From Tuctoria greenei (Eukaryota > Streptophyta > Magnoliopsida > Poales > Poaceae): a DNA stretch of 64,000 bases. The notes below the pieces were generated by a model. The model was not told the DNA's origin. It saw nothing but the letters and a program-made list of their open reading frames with translations, and made no database searches. Positions within the stretch are counted from its first letter, which is position 1, and each line of letters starts with the position of its first letter. Made by a program: the position numbers and the translations under genes. The stretch covers positions 155,560,470 to 155,624,469 of the forward strand of contig JAYESD010000005.1 in NCBI GenBank assembly GCA_036927565.1, in the 5' to 3' direction. Below, piece by piece: positions 44,701 to 55,145 of the stretch.

Positions 44701-44786
44701 GTGGGGGACTCACCGGACTTCTTGGATATTTTCGGCGACGCTGTCGCCAGGGCGGTCGCCACACCGTTGGGGTCGAGGATGGCCAT
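41748..44786 (-). pseudogene. LINE1 ORF1 (zinc-knuckle nucleic-acid-binding protein)
   Basis: The preferred start is the ATG at 44786 (MAILDPNGVATALATASPK). A G/C run of 13 at 44687-44699 then shifts into the long frame that is open to 42590. That frame has a zinc-knuckle pair (CFNCLAPDHKIVDC...CWRCLHPGHISSRC) near 43826-43728 and a DUF4283-like segment near 43200. After another frameshift near 42800-42600 the Arg/Asp-rich stretch continues, and the C-terminal part is at 42173-41748 (KSGRLADKFKVTGKKTMEQK...AMKAMEDLLVAMNIDANKG). This order matches grass L1-type ORF1. The long 735-aa frame itself starts in the target duplication at 44797, so that start is not native. The protein would bind LINE RNA. 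Confidence 0.8.
44687..44699 (+). repeat. Poly-G run of 13 bases in LINE1 ORF1
   Basis: GGGTGGGGGGGGGGGGGAG interrupts the start of LINE1 ORF1 and probably causes its frameshift. Confidence 0.85.
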
Positions 44787-47323
44787 TTAATTTCCATGCT
44801 ATATGATTATACCATCTACTACTGAATCATGGCTTCACAAAAGACGAGATACTGGAAAATTTCAAACTGGAACATCAGGGGTCTCCCCTCATCTGATAAA
44901 TGTAACGCAGTCATGGAAAAAATCAGTTCATCAGATTGTGAAATTATTTATATTCAAGAAACAAAAAGACCAGAGATAGATAGATTTTTTTGTCACGGCT
45001 GGCTCCAAAATCATTTGATTCATTTGAATTTGTGCCATCAATCGGCAACTCAGGAGGGATTTTAATGGGTTGGTGTAGCAGTGAATTCCAAGGAACTCTC
45101 ATTGATAAAAATCAATATATGATCACTGTCAAATTCACATCCAGACAAAACAATGACTCGTGGAAATTATCTACTGTCTATGGACCATGTGCAGGCATTG
45201 AACGACAGAATTTTATAGAATGGTTATCCTCTTCGGAGATACATGATGATGACAAGTGGCTTATAATTGGAGACTTCAATTTCTACAGGAGCTCTGTAAA
45301 TAGAAACAGGCCAGGAGGAGATATTAATGATATCATGACCTTCAATAATATCATCGAGTCACCTTGGTCTGGTAGAAATTCCGTTAAAGGGAATGAAATA
45401 TACATGGACTAACATGCAATCTAATCCACTATTACAGCAGCTAGATTGGTGTCTCTCATCACCTGAATGGTTAATCTCCTTCCCTAACACCACAATGCAT
45501 TCCCTACGGCGTACGGTTCCTGACCATGTTCCGTGGTTAATTAAGGTAGGCTCTAATATACCAAAGGCACAGATCTTCAGGTTTGAAAATTTTTGGTTAA
45601 ATGTGCCAGGCTTCTATGAAACATTGGAGAGAGTGTGGAATAAGAGAGTTAATTCCAACAATATGGCAGTCAAGATTTCACTTAAATTCAGAACTTAGGT
45701 ATGAACTAAAGAAGTGGAGTAGATCATCTGCAAATTCGCCCATAATTATTAAGAATTGTGAGGAGGCAGTTCTAGTACTCGACAGGATTGAAGAAAAGAG
45801 AGAGCTCTTCCTGCATGAATTTAACTTCCGAAAGATCCTCAAGAAACATATCCTGAAGATCCTGGAATATCTAAGGACTTACTAGAAAAACAGGTATACC
45901 ATAAGGTGGACTCAACTAGGAGATCAATGCACGAAATTTTTCCATGCGGCTGCCTCTTAAAGATATAGAATCAACTCCATCTCAGTCATTGAGAATGACA
46001 ATTGGCAATTAATCTCTGATCATCATGCAAAAGCTAAAATGCTTTGGGTAGACTTTAAAAGATGCATGGGTACTACATTGGAACCCATTATGCTATTCAA
46101 TCTGGATGACTTGGTACATCGTCACTCGTCCTTACAATGGATTGATGGACAATTCTCCACAACTGACAATGACAGAGTGGTGCAGCTCATGCCTGTAGAG
46201 AGAGCCCCAGGCCCGGATGGTTTCAATGGGTATTTTTTTTCAAAAACTGCTGGAACATTATAAAACTTGATATATATGAACTATGTAGGCAATTCTTTGA
46301 AAATGATCTTAATATTCAGGTGCTGAACTCATCATTAATCACTTTGGTGCCAAAAGTATGTAACCCAACGGTGATAAGTGAGTATAGGCCAATATCTCTG
46401 CTGAATAGTTCACTCAAAATAATCACAAAACTATTGGCCAACAGACTAGAATCAGTCATCTTGAGGGTGATACACCCAAATCAGTATGGTTCTATAAGAA
46501 GCAGGACTATCCAAGACTGTTTGGCGTAGGCTTTTGAATACATTTATCGATACCACAAATCCAAGAGGAAGACGATCATACTGAAATTGGACTTCTCAAA
46601 AGAATTTGACACAATAGAGCATAGCACAATTCTAGCAATGCTAGACCATCTTGGCTTCCCTAAAAGATGGATATCGTGGAACAGGTGCATACTATCCTCA
46701 ACCACATCAAGTGTGTTGCTTAATGGTGTTCCTGCAAACCCGTTTACTTGCAAACGTGGTGTTTGTCAAGGCCATCCTCTATCGTCTTTGCTCTTTGTCA
46801 TGGCCTCTGACCTCTTACAGTGCATCATCAACAAGGCTGCCCAACTGAAAATCCTTTCTAAACCAATAAAGGAACATTTGGATGAGCATTTTTCCCATCA
46901 CACAATATGCTGACAATACGCTGTTGATAATGAAGGCCTCAATAAAAGAACTATTTTACCTAAGGGTTTACTTTATTCTTTCTCTCAGTCCACTGGCTTG
47001 CGGATCAATCATAGCAAATCAATTTGTCAAGCCACGAGGCTCAACTATTGGCAGGTGTTTTTGGTTGCCAAGTCCAAAAGTTTCCCTTCACATAGTTAAG
47101 CTTGCCAATGGGCACTACCAAGCCAAAATCATGGATTTTGAAGGGTTGATAATAAGTTGGAGCAAAGACTTTCTGCCACCTCTAAGTTCCTGAACCAAGC
47201 TGGATGATTGGAAATAGTCAACACGGTTCTCTCTTCTATGCCAACTTACTCGATGTGTACACTCAGTTTACCAGCTGGGGTATTGGATCAAATTGACAAA
47301 GCAGGAAGAACTGCTTATAGAAT

Positions 47324-47487
47324 TGTTGGGATATGACTCTACCTCTTGTATGCCTACGTCTATAAATATAGGTCACCCATGTACTTGTACTTCAACCTTA
47401 ATAATAGATCTGTTTCCCGTGTTTTTTTCTCCTCCACCTTGGAGGAGTTTTTTTCACGCTAAATATTGTGTCTACTTTTTCCTAACA
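47324..47487 (+). repeat. 5' LTR of the short-LTR Copia
   Basis: 164 bp, TG...CA, ending CCTAACA just before the PBS-like TGGTATACAGAG (47490 on). It includes a TATAAATATAGG box near 47373, a candidate promoter. Confidence 0.92.
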
Positions 47488-48056
47488 AGTGGTATACAGA
47501 GGCGTCGAGATCGGATCGATTTTTTTCGGGTGCGCCGCCGCCACCGCCGCGCTCTCTGGCCGTCCGCGCACCACCTGCACACCTCCCGCGCGTCGTCCGC
47601 GCGCACGCACCTTTCCCGCAGCCACGCTACAGCGGGCCCCGTCGCATTGCCGTCTTCGTTCTTCCTGTGCGTGCGCGGTGCACCGTTCACGCGGCTTCTG
47701 CAGACGAAAGGATCACTGCTCCCGCCTCACGGCAAATCGCAACCAGTGAAGGTCTGATCTGCTACATCTAGATTTCCGTGCTGGACTTGTTTTTGATGCG
47801 GCTCCTGCATCGAAGCCGCTGATCCACCCAAGGAACCAGTACATGATTGTGGCCTCCTCCTGCTGCTGTTCACGTTGATCGAGATATTCCTGTTGTGTTG
47901 CCTCATGTGAAGAGATTAGGGTGTGGAAATCTGAATTTTTTTTGCTACGTGCACACGAGGAAGTTTATCAGATCTCTATTTGTTTCCTGATTTTTGCTAC
48001 ACGCACACCAGGAAGTCTACCAAGATTTTTAATTCTTCTATTATTTGCTGCACGCC
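47488..48056 (+). other. Leader of the short-LTR Copia
   Basis: The PBS-like site is followed by GC-rich non-coding sequence (CCGCCGCCACCGCC, CACGCACC) and then AT-rich sequence up to the gag ATG at 48057. An inverted copy of much of this leader occurs at 50735-51265. The open frames across it are not considered coding. Confidence 0.75.
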
Positions 48057-51000
48057 ATGCCTACTAAATTGAATATTCTGAAATTTGATGGAAAAATCAG
48101 CTTTTCCATATGGTAGGTTCAGATGAAGGCCGTTCTTACTCAGTTGGGCATGCGCAAGGCCTTGAATGAAAAACCTAAAGATATGGCAGATGATAAATGG
48201 GAGGAACTCGATGAAAAAGCTTTGTTCGCCTTGCAGCTCAGTTTGTCTACAGATGTTTTGCATGAAGTTTTGAACGCAAAATCAGCTGCAGAATTGTGGA
48301 AGAAATCGGAGGAGCTTTATATGACTAAAATCTTGCAAATAAGCATCGTCTTAAGGAACGTCTGTACACTATTCGCATGGCGGAAGATACCTCTATTCAA
48401 TCACATCTTGCTGAATTTAATTCAATTTGTGTTGATCTTCCAAGTTTGGATGTGAAAATTGATGATGAGGATAAGACAATTTTGTTGGTTGTTTGTTTGC
48501 CCGCTTCGTTTAAGCATTTTAAAGAAATTATGCTTTATGGAAATAATATCTCACTCAATTTTGAGGATGTTAAGTCAGATTTGTTGTCTAAGGAGAAATT
48601 TGATACTGATTCTCGTTCTGAGTTAAAGGGTGAGGGTTTTATTGTTCAAGGTCGAACTCAACAAATGGATAATTCTAATAAATCAAGATCAAGATCTAAG
48701 TCTAGGAATCGTAAATCCAACACTTTTTGCTGATATTGTAAACTGATAATCATGAGATCTCCGAATGTTTTAAGCTAAAAAATAAGGAAGAAAGAAAGAA
48801 AAATAAAGAGTTGGATAAATCTTCTGCTGAAACTAGTATTGCTGAGAATTTGGATAGTGGGGAGTCACTTATGGTCACCTCTAATGTTGAAAAGCGTATG
48901 TCTTGGGTTCTTGATTCGGCTTGCTCTTTTCACATTTGCTCGCATAGGGAGAGATTTTCTGATTATTCTAATATTCATGATGGTGATGTTATTATTGGTG
49001 ATGAATCTTCACTTGAAATTATTGGAATTGGTTCTATTCAAATTAAAGTTCATAGTGGCACTTTCAAGACCCTTATCAATGTTCGTTATGTTCCAAAAAT
49101 GAAGAGAAACCTTATTTCTTTGAGCACCTTAGAAGTAATGGGATTCAAATTTTCTGCTGATGATGATGTTCTTAAGGTCTCTCAAGGTAATCATGCGGTT
49201 TTAAAAGCAAATCGTATGAATAATCTCAATTACTTGCAAGGATCCACAGTTACAGGTACTACAACTGTTTCTATTGCATCCAACACATTAAACACGAAGC
49301 TGTGACATATGCGACTTGGTCATATGAGTGAAAAAGGTATGCATCTCTTGCATAAGAGAGGTTATTTGGATGATATTGGTAAATTAGAGTTTTGTGAACA
49401 TTGTGTTTTTGACAAACAAAAGAGGGTCAGTTTCTCTTTATCGACTCATTGCACTAAAGGAATGCTTGTTTATATTCATTCTAATCTTTGGGGTCCTGCT
49501 CCTCATTGTTCAATTGGAGGTCGTGAGTATATGATCACATTCATTGATGATTTTTCTAGCAAAGTTTAGGCTTATTTCTTATGAAGCTTTTCCTACGTTC
49601 AAGTTGTGAAAAAATTTATCTGAAAATCAGACTGGTAGAAAAATGAAGAAATTAAGGACCGATAATGGATTGGAATTTTGCAGTGGTGAGTTTGATTCAT
49701 TTTGTGCTGATCATGATATTGCTAGACATAGAACCATTTTAGGTACTCCTCAGCAAAATGGTGTAGCAGAAAGAATGAATTGTACTACTCTGGAAAGGTC
49801 CTATTGTATGCTTTCTAATGCAGGGTTATGGGAAAAGCAAAGTTTATGGGCTGAACCTGCTTCTACAACATGTTATTTGATTAATCACGCTCCTAATTCA
49901 GCGATTGATTTCAAAATATCAGAAGAAGTATGGACAGTAAACCTGTTGATTATTCCAACCTTAAGATTTTTTGTTGCACTGCTTATGCTCATGTTAACAA
50001 TGGAAAACTTATGCCAAGAGCTCAAAAATGCATTTTTGTTGGCTATGGTTGTGGTGTCAAAGGATATCATTTATATTGTCCAGATTCTAGAAAGGTGATT
50101 GTCAGTCGTGATGTTACTTTTGACGAGAATAGTACATTTAAATCTGTTGGAGGTATTATTACTATTGGTTCTTCATCCACACCTATATCTGAAACTGCTG
50201 TTCAGTATCTTGAGGTAGATGTACCTGTTAATGATGATTCTATTGCTTCTTCTACTACACAGTCAGTTTCTACTCCTGCACCTCCTGTTATTGATAGTCA
50301 CATTATTGCAATTGATAGACCTAGAAGGAATATCGTTTTGCCACAACGATATTGTGACACTGATAGTATGACTCATTATGCTTTCATTATTGCTTAAGAT
50401 ACTAATGGTGCATCTGAACCTTCTTCTTATTCGGAAGCTATCTCATGTGATAATTCATCTCAATGGTTAGTTGCTATGAATGATGAATTTGAGAGCTTCC
50501 AAAAGAATTCTACATGGGAATTGGTTGAGCTTCTTGTAGGTAAAAGATCTTTAAAGTGCAAGTGGATTTATAAAAATAAGGAGGGTATACCTGGAGTTGA
50601 ACCATCAAGATTTAAAGCTCATCTAGTTGTGAGAGGTTTTGAACAAAAGGAAGGTATTGATTTTAGTGAGGTTTTCTCTCCTGATGTTTGTCACTTGTCT
50701 ATTCGAGATATGCTTGCAATTGTTGCCATGTTTGATTTCCACACCCTGATCTCTTCATATGAGGCAACACAATAGGAATCCCTCGATCAACGTGAACAAC
50801 AGCAGGAGGAGGCCACAATCAAGTACTGGTTCCTTGGGTGGATCAGCGGCTTCGATGCAGGAGCCGCATCAAAAACAAGTCCAACACGAAAATCTAGATG
50901 TAGCAGATCAGACCTTCACTGGTTGCGATCTGCCGTGAGGCCGGAGCAATGATCCTTTCGTCTGCAGAAGCCGCGTGAACAGTGCACCACGCACGCACAG

Positions 51001-52599
51001 GAAGACCGAAGATGGCAACACGATGGGCCCACTGTAGCATGGCTACGGGAAAGGTGCGTGCGAGTGGACGACGCATGGGAGGTGTGCAGGCGGCGCACGG
51101 ACGGCCAGAGAGCGCGGCGGTGGTGGCAGTGCACCTGAGAAAAATTGATCCGATCTCGACGGCTCTGATACCACTTGTTAGGGAAAAGGAGACACAATAT
51201 TTAACGTGGAAAAAACTACTCCAAGGTGTAGGAGAAAAAACCACGGGAAACAGATCTATTATTAGGTATTGATTTTAATGAGGTTTTCTCTCCTGTTGTT
51301 CGTCACTCGTCTATTCGAGTTATGCTTGCAATTGTAGCTATGTTTGATTTGGAGCTAGAGCAACTTGATGTCAAAACTGCTTTTCTTCATGGAGATTTAG
51401 ATGAGGAGATTTATATGACACAACTTGAGGGTTTTTCTGCTCTTGGCCAAGAGCACTTAGTATGTCATTTGAAGAAATCTCTTTATGGTTTGAAACAAGC
51501 TCCTAGGCAGTGGTATAAAAAGTTTGACTCGTTTATGCTTGCACATGGTTATTCTAAAAGAAATTATGATCATTGCATTTACTTGAAGCAGTTCTCCAAT
51601 GGATCTTTCGTGTATCTACTGCTCTACATTGATGATATTCTTATTGCTTCTCATGAAAAGTTACTAATTGATGAATATAAGGCTCAACTTAGTGATGAAT
51701 TTGATATGAAACATCTTGGACCAGCTAAAAAAATTCTTGGGATGGAAATTAAACGTGACCGTCGTGCTGATACTCTATTTCTATATCAGAAAAGCTACAT
51801 TGAGAAAGTGCTTGAAAGATACAATCTCAATAATTGCAAACCCATTCTTACACCATTTGCTTCACATTTTAAGTTGTCATCTTTGCAGTATCCTAATAAT
51901 GAAGAAGATATATAGTATATGTCTCGTATTCCATATTCTAGTGCTGTTGGAAATCTCATGTATGTTATGATCTGTACAAGACCCGATTTGGCTCATGCTG
52001 TTAGTGTGGTTAGCAAATTTATGCATAATCCAGACAAAGAATAATGGAATGCAGTGAAGTGGATTCTTCGTTATTTGAAAGGTACTTCTAACTTCAAATT
52101 ATTATTTGACAAGAATTCAGTGAAGTCAAATGATGTTATTGGATTTGTTGATTCTGATTATGGTGGTGATCTTGATAAAATAAGCTCCATCTCTGGCTAT
52201 GTATTTTCTTGATGTGGTTCCGCGGTGAGTTGGAAGGCTTCCCTTCAATGTATAACTGCTCTCTCTACTACTGAAGTGGAGTATGTTGCTGCTACTGAAG
52301 GGGTTAAGGAAGATATTTGGATGCGTGGACTTGTTTTTGAACTCAGTGTTCCTCATGATGTCATAAAGGTTAATTGTGACAGCCATAGTGCCATTTGTTT
52401 GACCAAGAATGACATGTATCAATTCAAGACCAAGCACATTGATATTAAGTATCATTTCATTCGTGATGTTGTCGCAGAAGGCAAAATTATTGTTGAAAAG
52501 ATACATACAGATAAAAATCCCGCATACATGCTTACAAAACCATTATCTAATACCAAGTTCAAACATTGTCTTGACTTGGTAGGCATTCGTGGAGCTTAG
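48057..52599 (+). pseudogene. gag-pol of the short-LTR Copia (degenerate)
   Basis: Gag starts MPTKLNILKFDGKISFSIW and has a stop nearby, then FALQLSLSTDVLHEVLNAKS and the rest of a UBN2/Copia-gag-type domain. The zinc-knuckle region near 48730 is broken by a stop. Protease: WVLDSACSFHIC (DSA) near 48905. GAG-pre-integrase: MRLGHMSEKGMHLL...CEHCVFDKQ. Integrase: LRTDNGLEF and GTPQQNGVAERMN. RT starts near 50510. It breaks at an 86-bp duplication with an inverted insert and resumes at 51265, with LLYIDDILIAS as the catalytic box. RNase H: a degenerate GFVDSDYGGDLD, then ALSTTEVEYVAATEGVKE. It ends near 52599. Many stops make it non-functional. Confidence 0.85.
50653..51350. repeat. Inverted leader copy flanked by an 86-bp direct duplication inside RT
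   Basis: 50653-50738 and 51265-51350 are direct repeats of one RT segment (GGTATTGATTTTA...TTTGATTT) with about seven differences. The 531 bp between them is the reverse complement of 47399-47930, meaning part of the LTR, the PBS and the leader of the same family. Junctions show short shared bases (ATTTCC on the left, AGG on the right). Confidence 0.88.
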
Positions 52600-52655
52600 C
52601 ACCCTAGTGGTGTTTGTGAGACAGTTTTTTATAGATTTAGAGTCAGAGGGAGATT

Positions 52656-52817
52656 TGTTGGGATATGACTCTACCTCTTGTATGTCTACGCCTATATATA
52701 GGCCACCCCTGTACTTGTACCTCAACCCTAATAATAGATCTGTTTCCCGTGGTTTTTTCTCCTCCACCTTGGAGGAGTTCTTTCCACGTTAAATACTGTG
52801 TCTCCTTTTCTCTAACA
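52656..52817 (+). repeat. 3' LTR of the short-LTR Copia
   Basis: 162 bp, TGTTGGGATATG...TCTAACA. It matches the 5' LTR with scattered substitutions. Confidence 0.92.
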
Positions 52818-53390
52818 GGAATGGTTTTCGGCAGAAAACAGAAGAGACCTCTTGTGGCTTGGGAAAAATGCACAAGACCAAAGAAAAAGGAGGGCTTAGG
52901 TATTCCATGTTTAAAGCGAAAAAATGATGCTCTGTTAATGAATTTTTTAGATAAAGGAGGTTTCATCGGTGGAGTTAGTTTGGAGTTCTAACTTTAGCAA
53001 TGGCAGAACCTCGAATATCTCAGTAAGGAAATAATCTTTCTAGTGGCGTGATGTCCTGAAACTTAATGATAAATTTAAAAGTATAACAACCTGTCAAATT
53101 GGAGATGGCAGCTCAGCCATGTTTTGGAGGGACAAGTGGCACAACCCGTTAGTCATGGAGAAATTCCCCAACTTATTCTCTTTTTCCAATAAGCAAGACA
53201 TCACTTGCAGAGAATTCATCAATGTTCAAGAAACGAATCAACATTTTTTTCTCCGGATATCCCAAGAGGCTTTCACGGAGTTGCATGTCTCCATGCATTT
53301 CACCAATGATGGGAAAGATCAATGGATTTATACATGGGGTTCTGCCAAATATTCATCCAAAAGGTATTACAACAGTTTGTTCTCCAACCT

Positions 53391-53391
<1 letters not shown>

Positions 53392-53426
<35 letters not shown>
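53392..53426 (+). repeat. Poly-C run of 35 bases
   Basis: An uninterrupted run of 35 C lies in LINE2 ORF2, the longest homopolymer in the window. Confidence 0.9.
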
Positions 53427-53427
<1 letters not shown>

Positions 53428-53819
53428 ATCTGTAAATGTGCCAATAAACTCAAAGTTTTTGTGTGGTTCTGCTCATAGACAGGCTAAGTACGCGAAATAT
53501 ACTCAAAAGGAAGAATATTGCAATTTCCAATAATGATCATAGCTGTCCACAATGCTTAGGACTTAGAGAAGAAACTGCTTTCCATCTGCTTTTTAAATGC
53601 TCTTTCATTAAAAGGTGCTGGGAAGCTCTCAATATAAATTGGGAGTTGAATACAGATTTCTTCCAAATGATACGATGTGTGTTCGGGAACTTCTATAAGA
53701 AATTCTTTACAGAAGTGTTCATTATTGCCACATGGAACATATGGAAGATTCGGAATGAAAATATACTTGAGGGTCAGAGCCCAAGATTATCTAGATAGAA
53801 AAATCTGTTTAGAATAGAA

Positions 53820-53941
53820 TGTAAGTATTGGAGGAAAATACAATAGATTAGGGTTTCACAATAGAGTATCAAGAGTACATATAGTCTCTAGGGCTAGATA
53901 CATGGTCATGGCCCAATAAACCCCATATACACAGTCCAACA
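53820..53941 (-). repeat. Probable 3' LTR (or LTR fragment) of a minus-strand Copia
   Basis: The minus strand starts TGTTGGACTGTGTATATGGG at 53941 directly after a G-rich PPT-like run (GGCTGCGGGGG). It may end TACTTACA at 53820, giving 122 bp, or be truncated against LINE2. The left limit is uncertain. Confidence 0.55.
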
Positions 53942-53954
53942 CCCCCGCAGCCCC

Positions 53955-55145
53955 AACATCTAGCGGCGACAGATGTTGAGACTGGACCGGAACTCAGAGA
54001 ACAACGACGAAGGGAGACCCTTCGTGAAGATGTCGGCATACTACGACGTCGTCGGGACGTGGAGAACCCGGACCTCGCCACGGGCAACCGGCTCACGAAG
54101 GAAGTGGAGGTCGATCTCCACATGCTTTGTGCGCTGATGCTGGACGGGGTTCGTGGAGAGGTAGATGGTGCTGACGTTGTCGTAGTAGACTAATGTGCCT
54201 CGAGCGACGGGGGAGTGGAGCTCTTGAAGCAGCTGTTGGAGCTACGAGGCCTCAGCCACGCCGTTGGCTACGGCGCGGTACTTCGCTTCAACACTCGAGC
54301 GTGACACCACAGGATGCTGCTTCGAGGACCAGAGGACGAGGTTGCCACCAAGGAAGACTGCGTAACCGGATGTGGACCGATAGGTATCCAGGCATCCTGC
54401 CCAATCAGCGTCAGTGTAGACGACCAACTTAGAAGTCGAGTCACCCTGAAGGAGAAGGCCGTAGTCGAGGGTGCCGCGCAGGTACCGAAGGATCCGCTTC
54501 ACAGCGGTGAGATGCGACTCCCGCGGATCATGCATGGCACACCTGCTGAACCGCGTATGAGATATCTGGCCTGGTGAAGGTGAGGTACTAGAAAGCACCT
54601 ACAAGACTCCTGTAAGTGGTGGGGTCAGTGACAGGAGCACCGTCGACGGAGGGGACCATCGCCTGGGTGTCCACCAAAGTGGAGTACGACTTGCAATCAT
54701 CCATGCCCGCTCGCTGGAGGATATCCAAGCAGTACTATCGCTGGTGGAGGAACAGGCCACCCGCGCGGTGCTCGACCGTAAGGCCTAGGAAGTGGTGAAG
54801 CTGGCTCAGGTCCTTCATCGTGAACTACCACTGCAGGGTGGAGATCGTGCGCTGAATAAGAACCGAACTGAACGCTGTGAGGACGATATCGTCGATGTAA
54901 AGGAGGAGGTACACAATATCACCCTCCCGCCTGTAAATGAAGAGCAAGGTGTCCGACTTTGCCTCGACGAAGCCGAGCGAGACCAAGAAAGAGGTGAATC
55001 AGTTGTACCAAGCCCGGGATGCCTGCTTCAGACCGTACAGGGACTTGTTCAGCCGACAGACCATGTCTAGATGAGCTGAATCAACGAACCCTACCGGGTG
55101 ACTGCAGTACACCATCTCCGTCAGCGTGCCGTGGAGGAAGGTGTT
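53955..55145 (-). pseudogene. Copia pol fragment: RT C-terminal part and RNase H
   Basis: From 55145 downward the frame has LNKSLYGLKQASRAWYN, a classic Copia RT motif. After a frameshift, YLLLYIDDIVLTAF near 54910 holds the catalytic Asp pair. Next come HLTAVKRILRYLRGTLDYGL at about 54500 and RNase H with TDADWAGCLDTYRSTSGYAV and RSSVEAKYRAVANGVAE. The rest is broken by frameshifts and stops. Protease, integrase and the RT N-terminus are missing because an LTR element cuts the sequence at 55146. The order of motifs and the LTR-like end at 53941 fix the strand as minus. Confidence 0.82.

Larger units (their letters stand above)
14864..44793 (-). mobile_element. LINE1: near full-length L1-type LINE, minus strand, split by two CACTA elements
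   Basis: The element is flanked by perfect 15-bp copies of CCATGCTATATGATT (14849-14863 and 44794-44808). Its 3' end carries an A run (T on plus at 14864-14869). Removing CACTA-E, CACTA-F and their 3-bp duplications leaves about 7.1 kb with ORF1 (44786 to 41748) and ORF2 (41409 to about 15056) in order. The outer join lies within the spacer between LINE2 ORF1 and ORF2. The 5' end lies only a few bases before the ORF1 start, so most of the 5' UTR may be missing. Confidence 0.93.
47324..52817 (+). mobile_element. Short-LTR Copia element nested in LINE2, internally rearranged
   Basis: LTRs of only about 163 bp (47324-47487 and 52656-52817) begin TGTTGGGATATGACTC and end CTAACA. A PBS-like TGGTATACAGAG follows the first LTR, and CAGAGGGAGATT precedes the second. 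The target duplication is AGAAT (47319-47323) and GGAAT (52818-52822) with one change. LINE2 ORF2 resumes directly after. The interior carries an inverted copy of its own leader inside RT. The lineage is possibly Tork-like, from the pol sequence, and is unproven. Confidence 0.93.
44829..53798 (+). pseudogene. LINE2 ORF2 (endonuclease-reverse transcriptase), degenerate, split by a Copia
   Basis: The start is the ATG at 44829 (MASQKTRYWKISNWNIRGLP). The endonuclease part includes IYIQETKRPEID and, after frameshifts, WLIIGDFNFYRSS. The RT part at 46190-47190 includes APGPDGFNGYFF, EYRPISLLNSSLKIITKLL, RGVCQGHPLSSLLF and the box QYADNTLLI, in which the second catalytic Asp is Asn. The short-LTR Copia interrupts it at 47324. 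It resumes at 52818 (VFGRKQKRPLVAWEKC). The zf-RVT-like end is at about 53450-53798 (CPQCLGLREETAFHLLFKC, WNIWKIRNENILEG). A 35-base C run at 53392 shifts the frame. It is not functional. Confidence 0.85.
8077..53840 (+). mobile_element. LINE2: L1-type LINE expanded by four direct nested insertions
   Basis: ORF1 pieces (8077-8730, 10203-11107, 13171-14648) and ORF2 pieces (44829-47323, 52818-53798) lie in collinear order on the plus strand. Removing LINE3, CACTA-D, LINE1, the short-LTR Copia and their target duplications leaves about 6.8 kb, a normal size for a grass L1-type LINE. ORF1 has zinc knuckles and a conserved grass-LINE ORF1 domain; ORF2 has endonuclease, reverse transcriptase and a C-terminal zf-RVT region. 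Both are broken by many stops, two long poly-C tracts and a changed catalytic motif. The exact 5' end and the poly-A end are not identified; the right limit lies between about 53798 and 53850. Confidence 0.85.

Noticed and set aside
50894..51272. Separate gene in the Copia interior
   Set aside because: The sequence is the inverted LTR and leader copy of the same Copia family, and similar frames occur in the leader itself.
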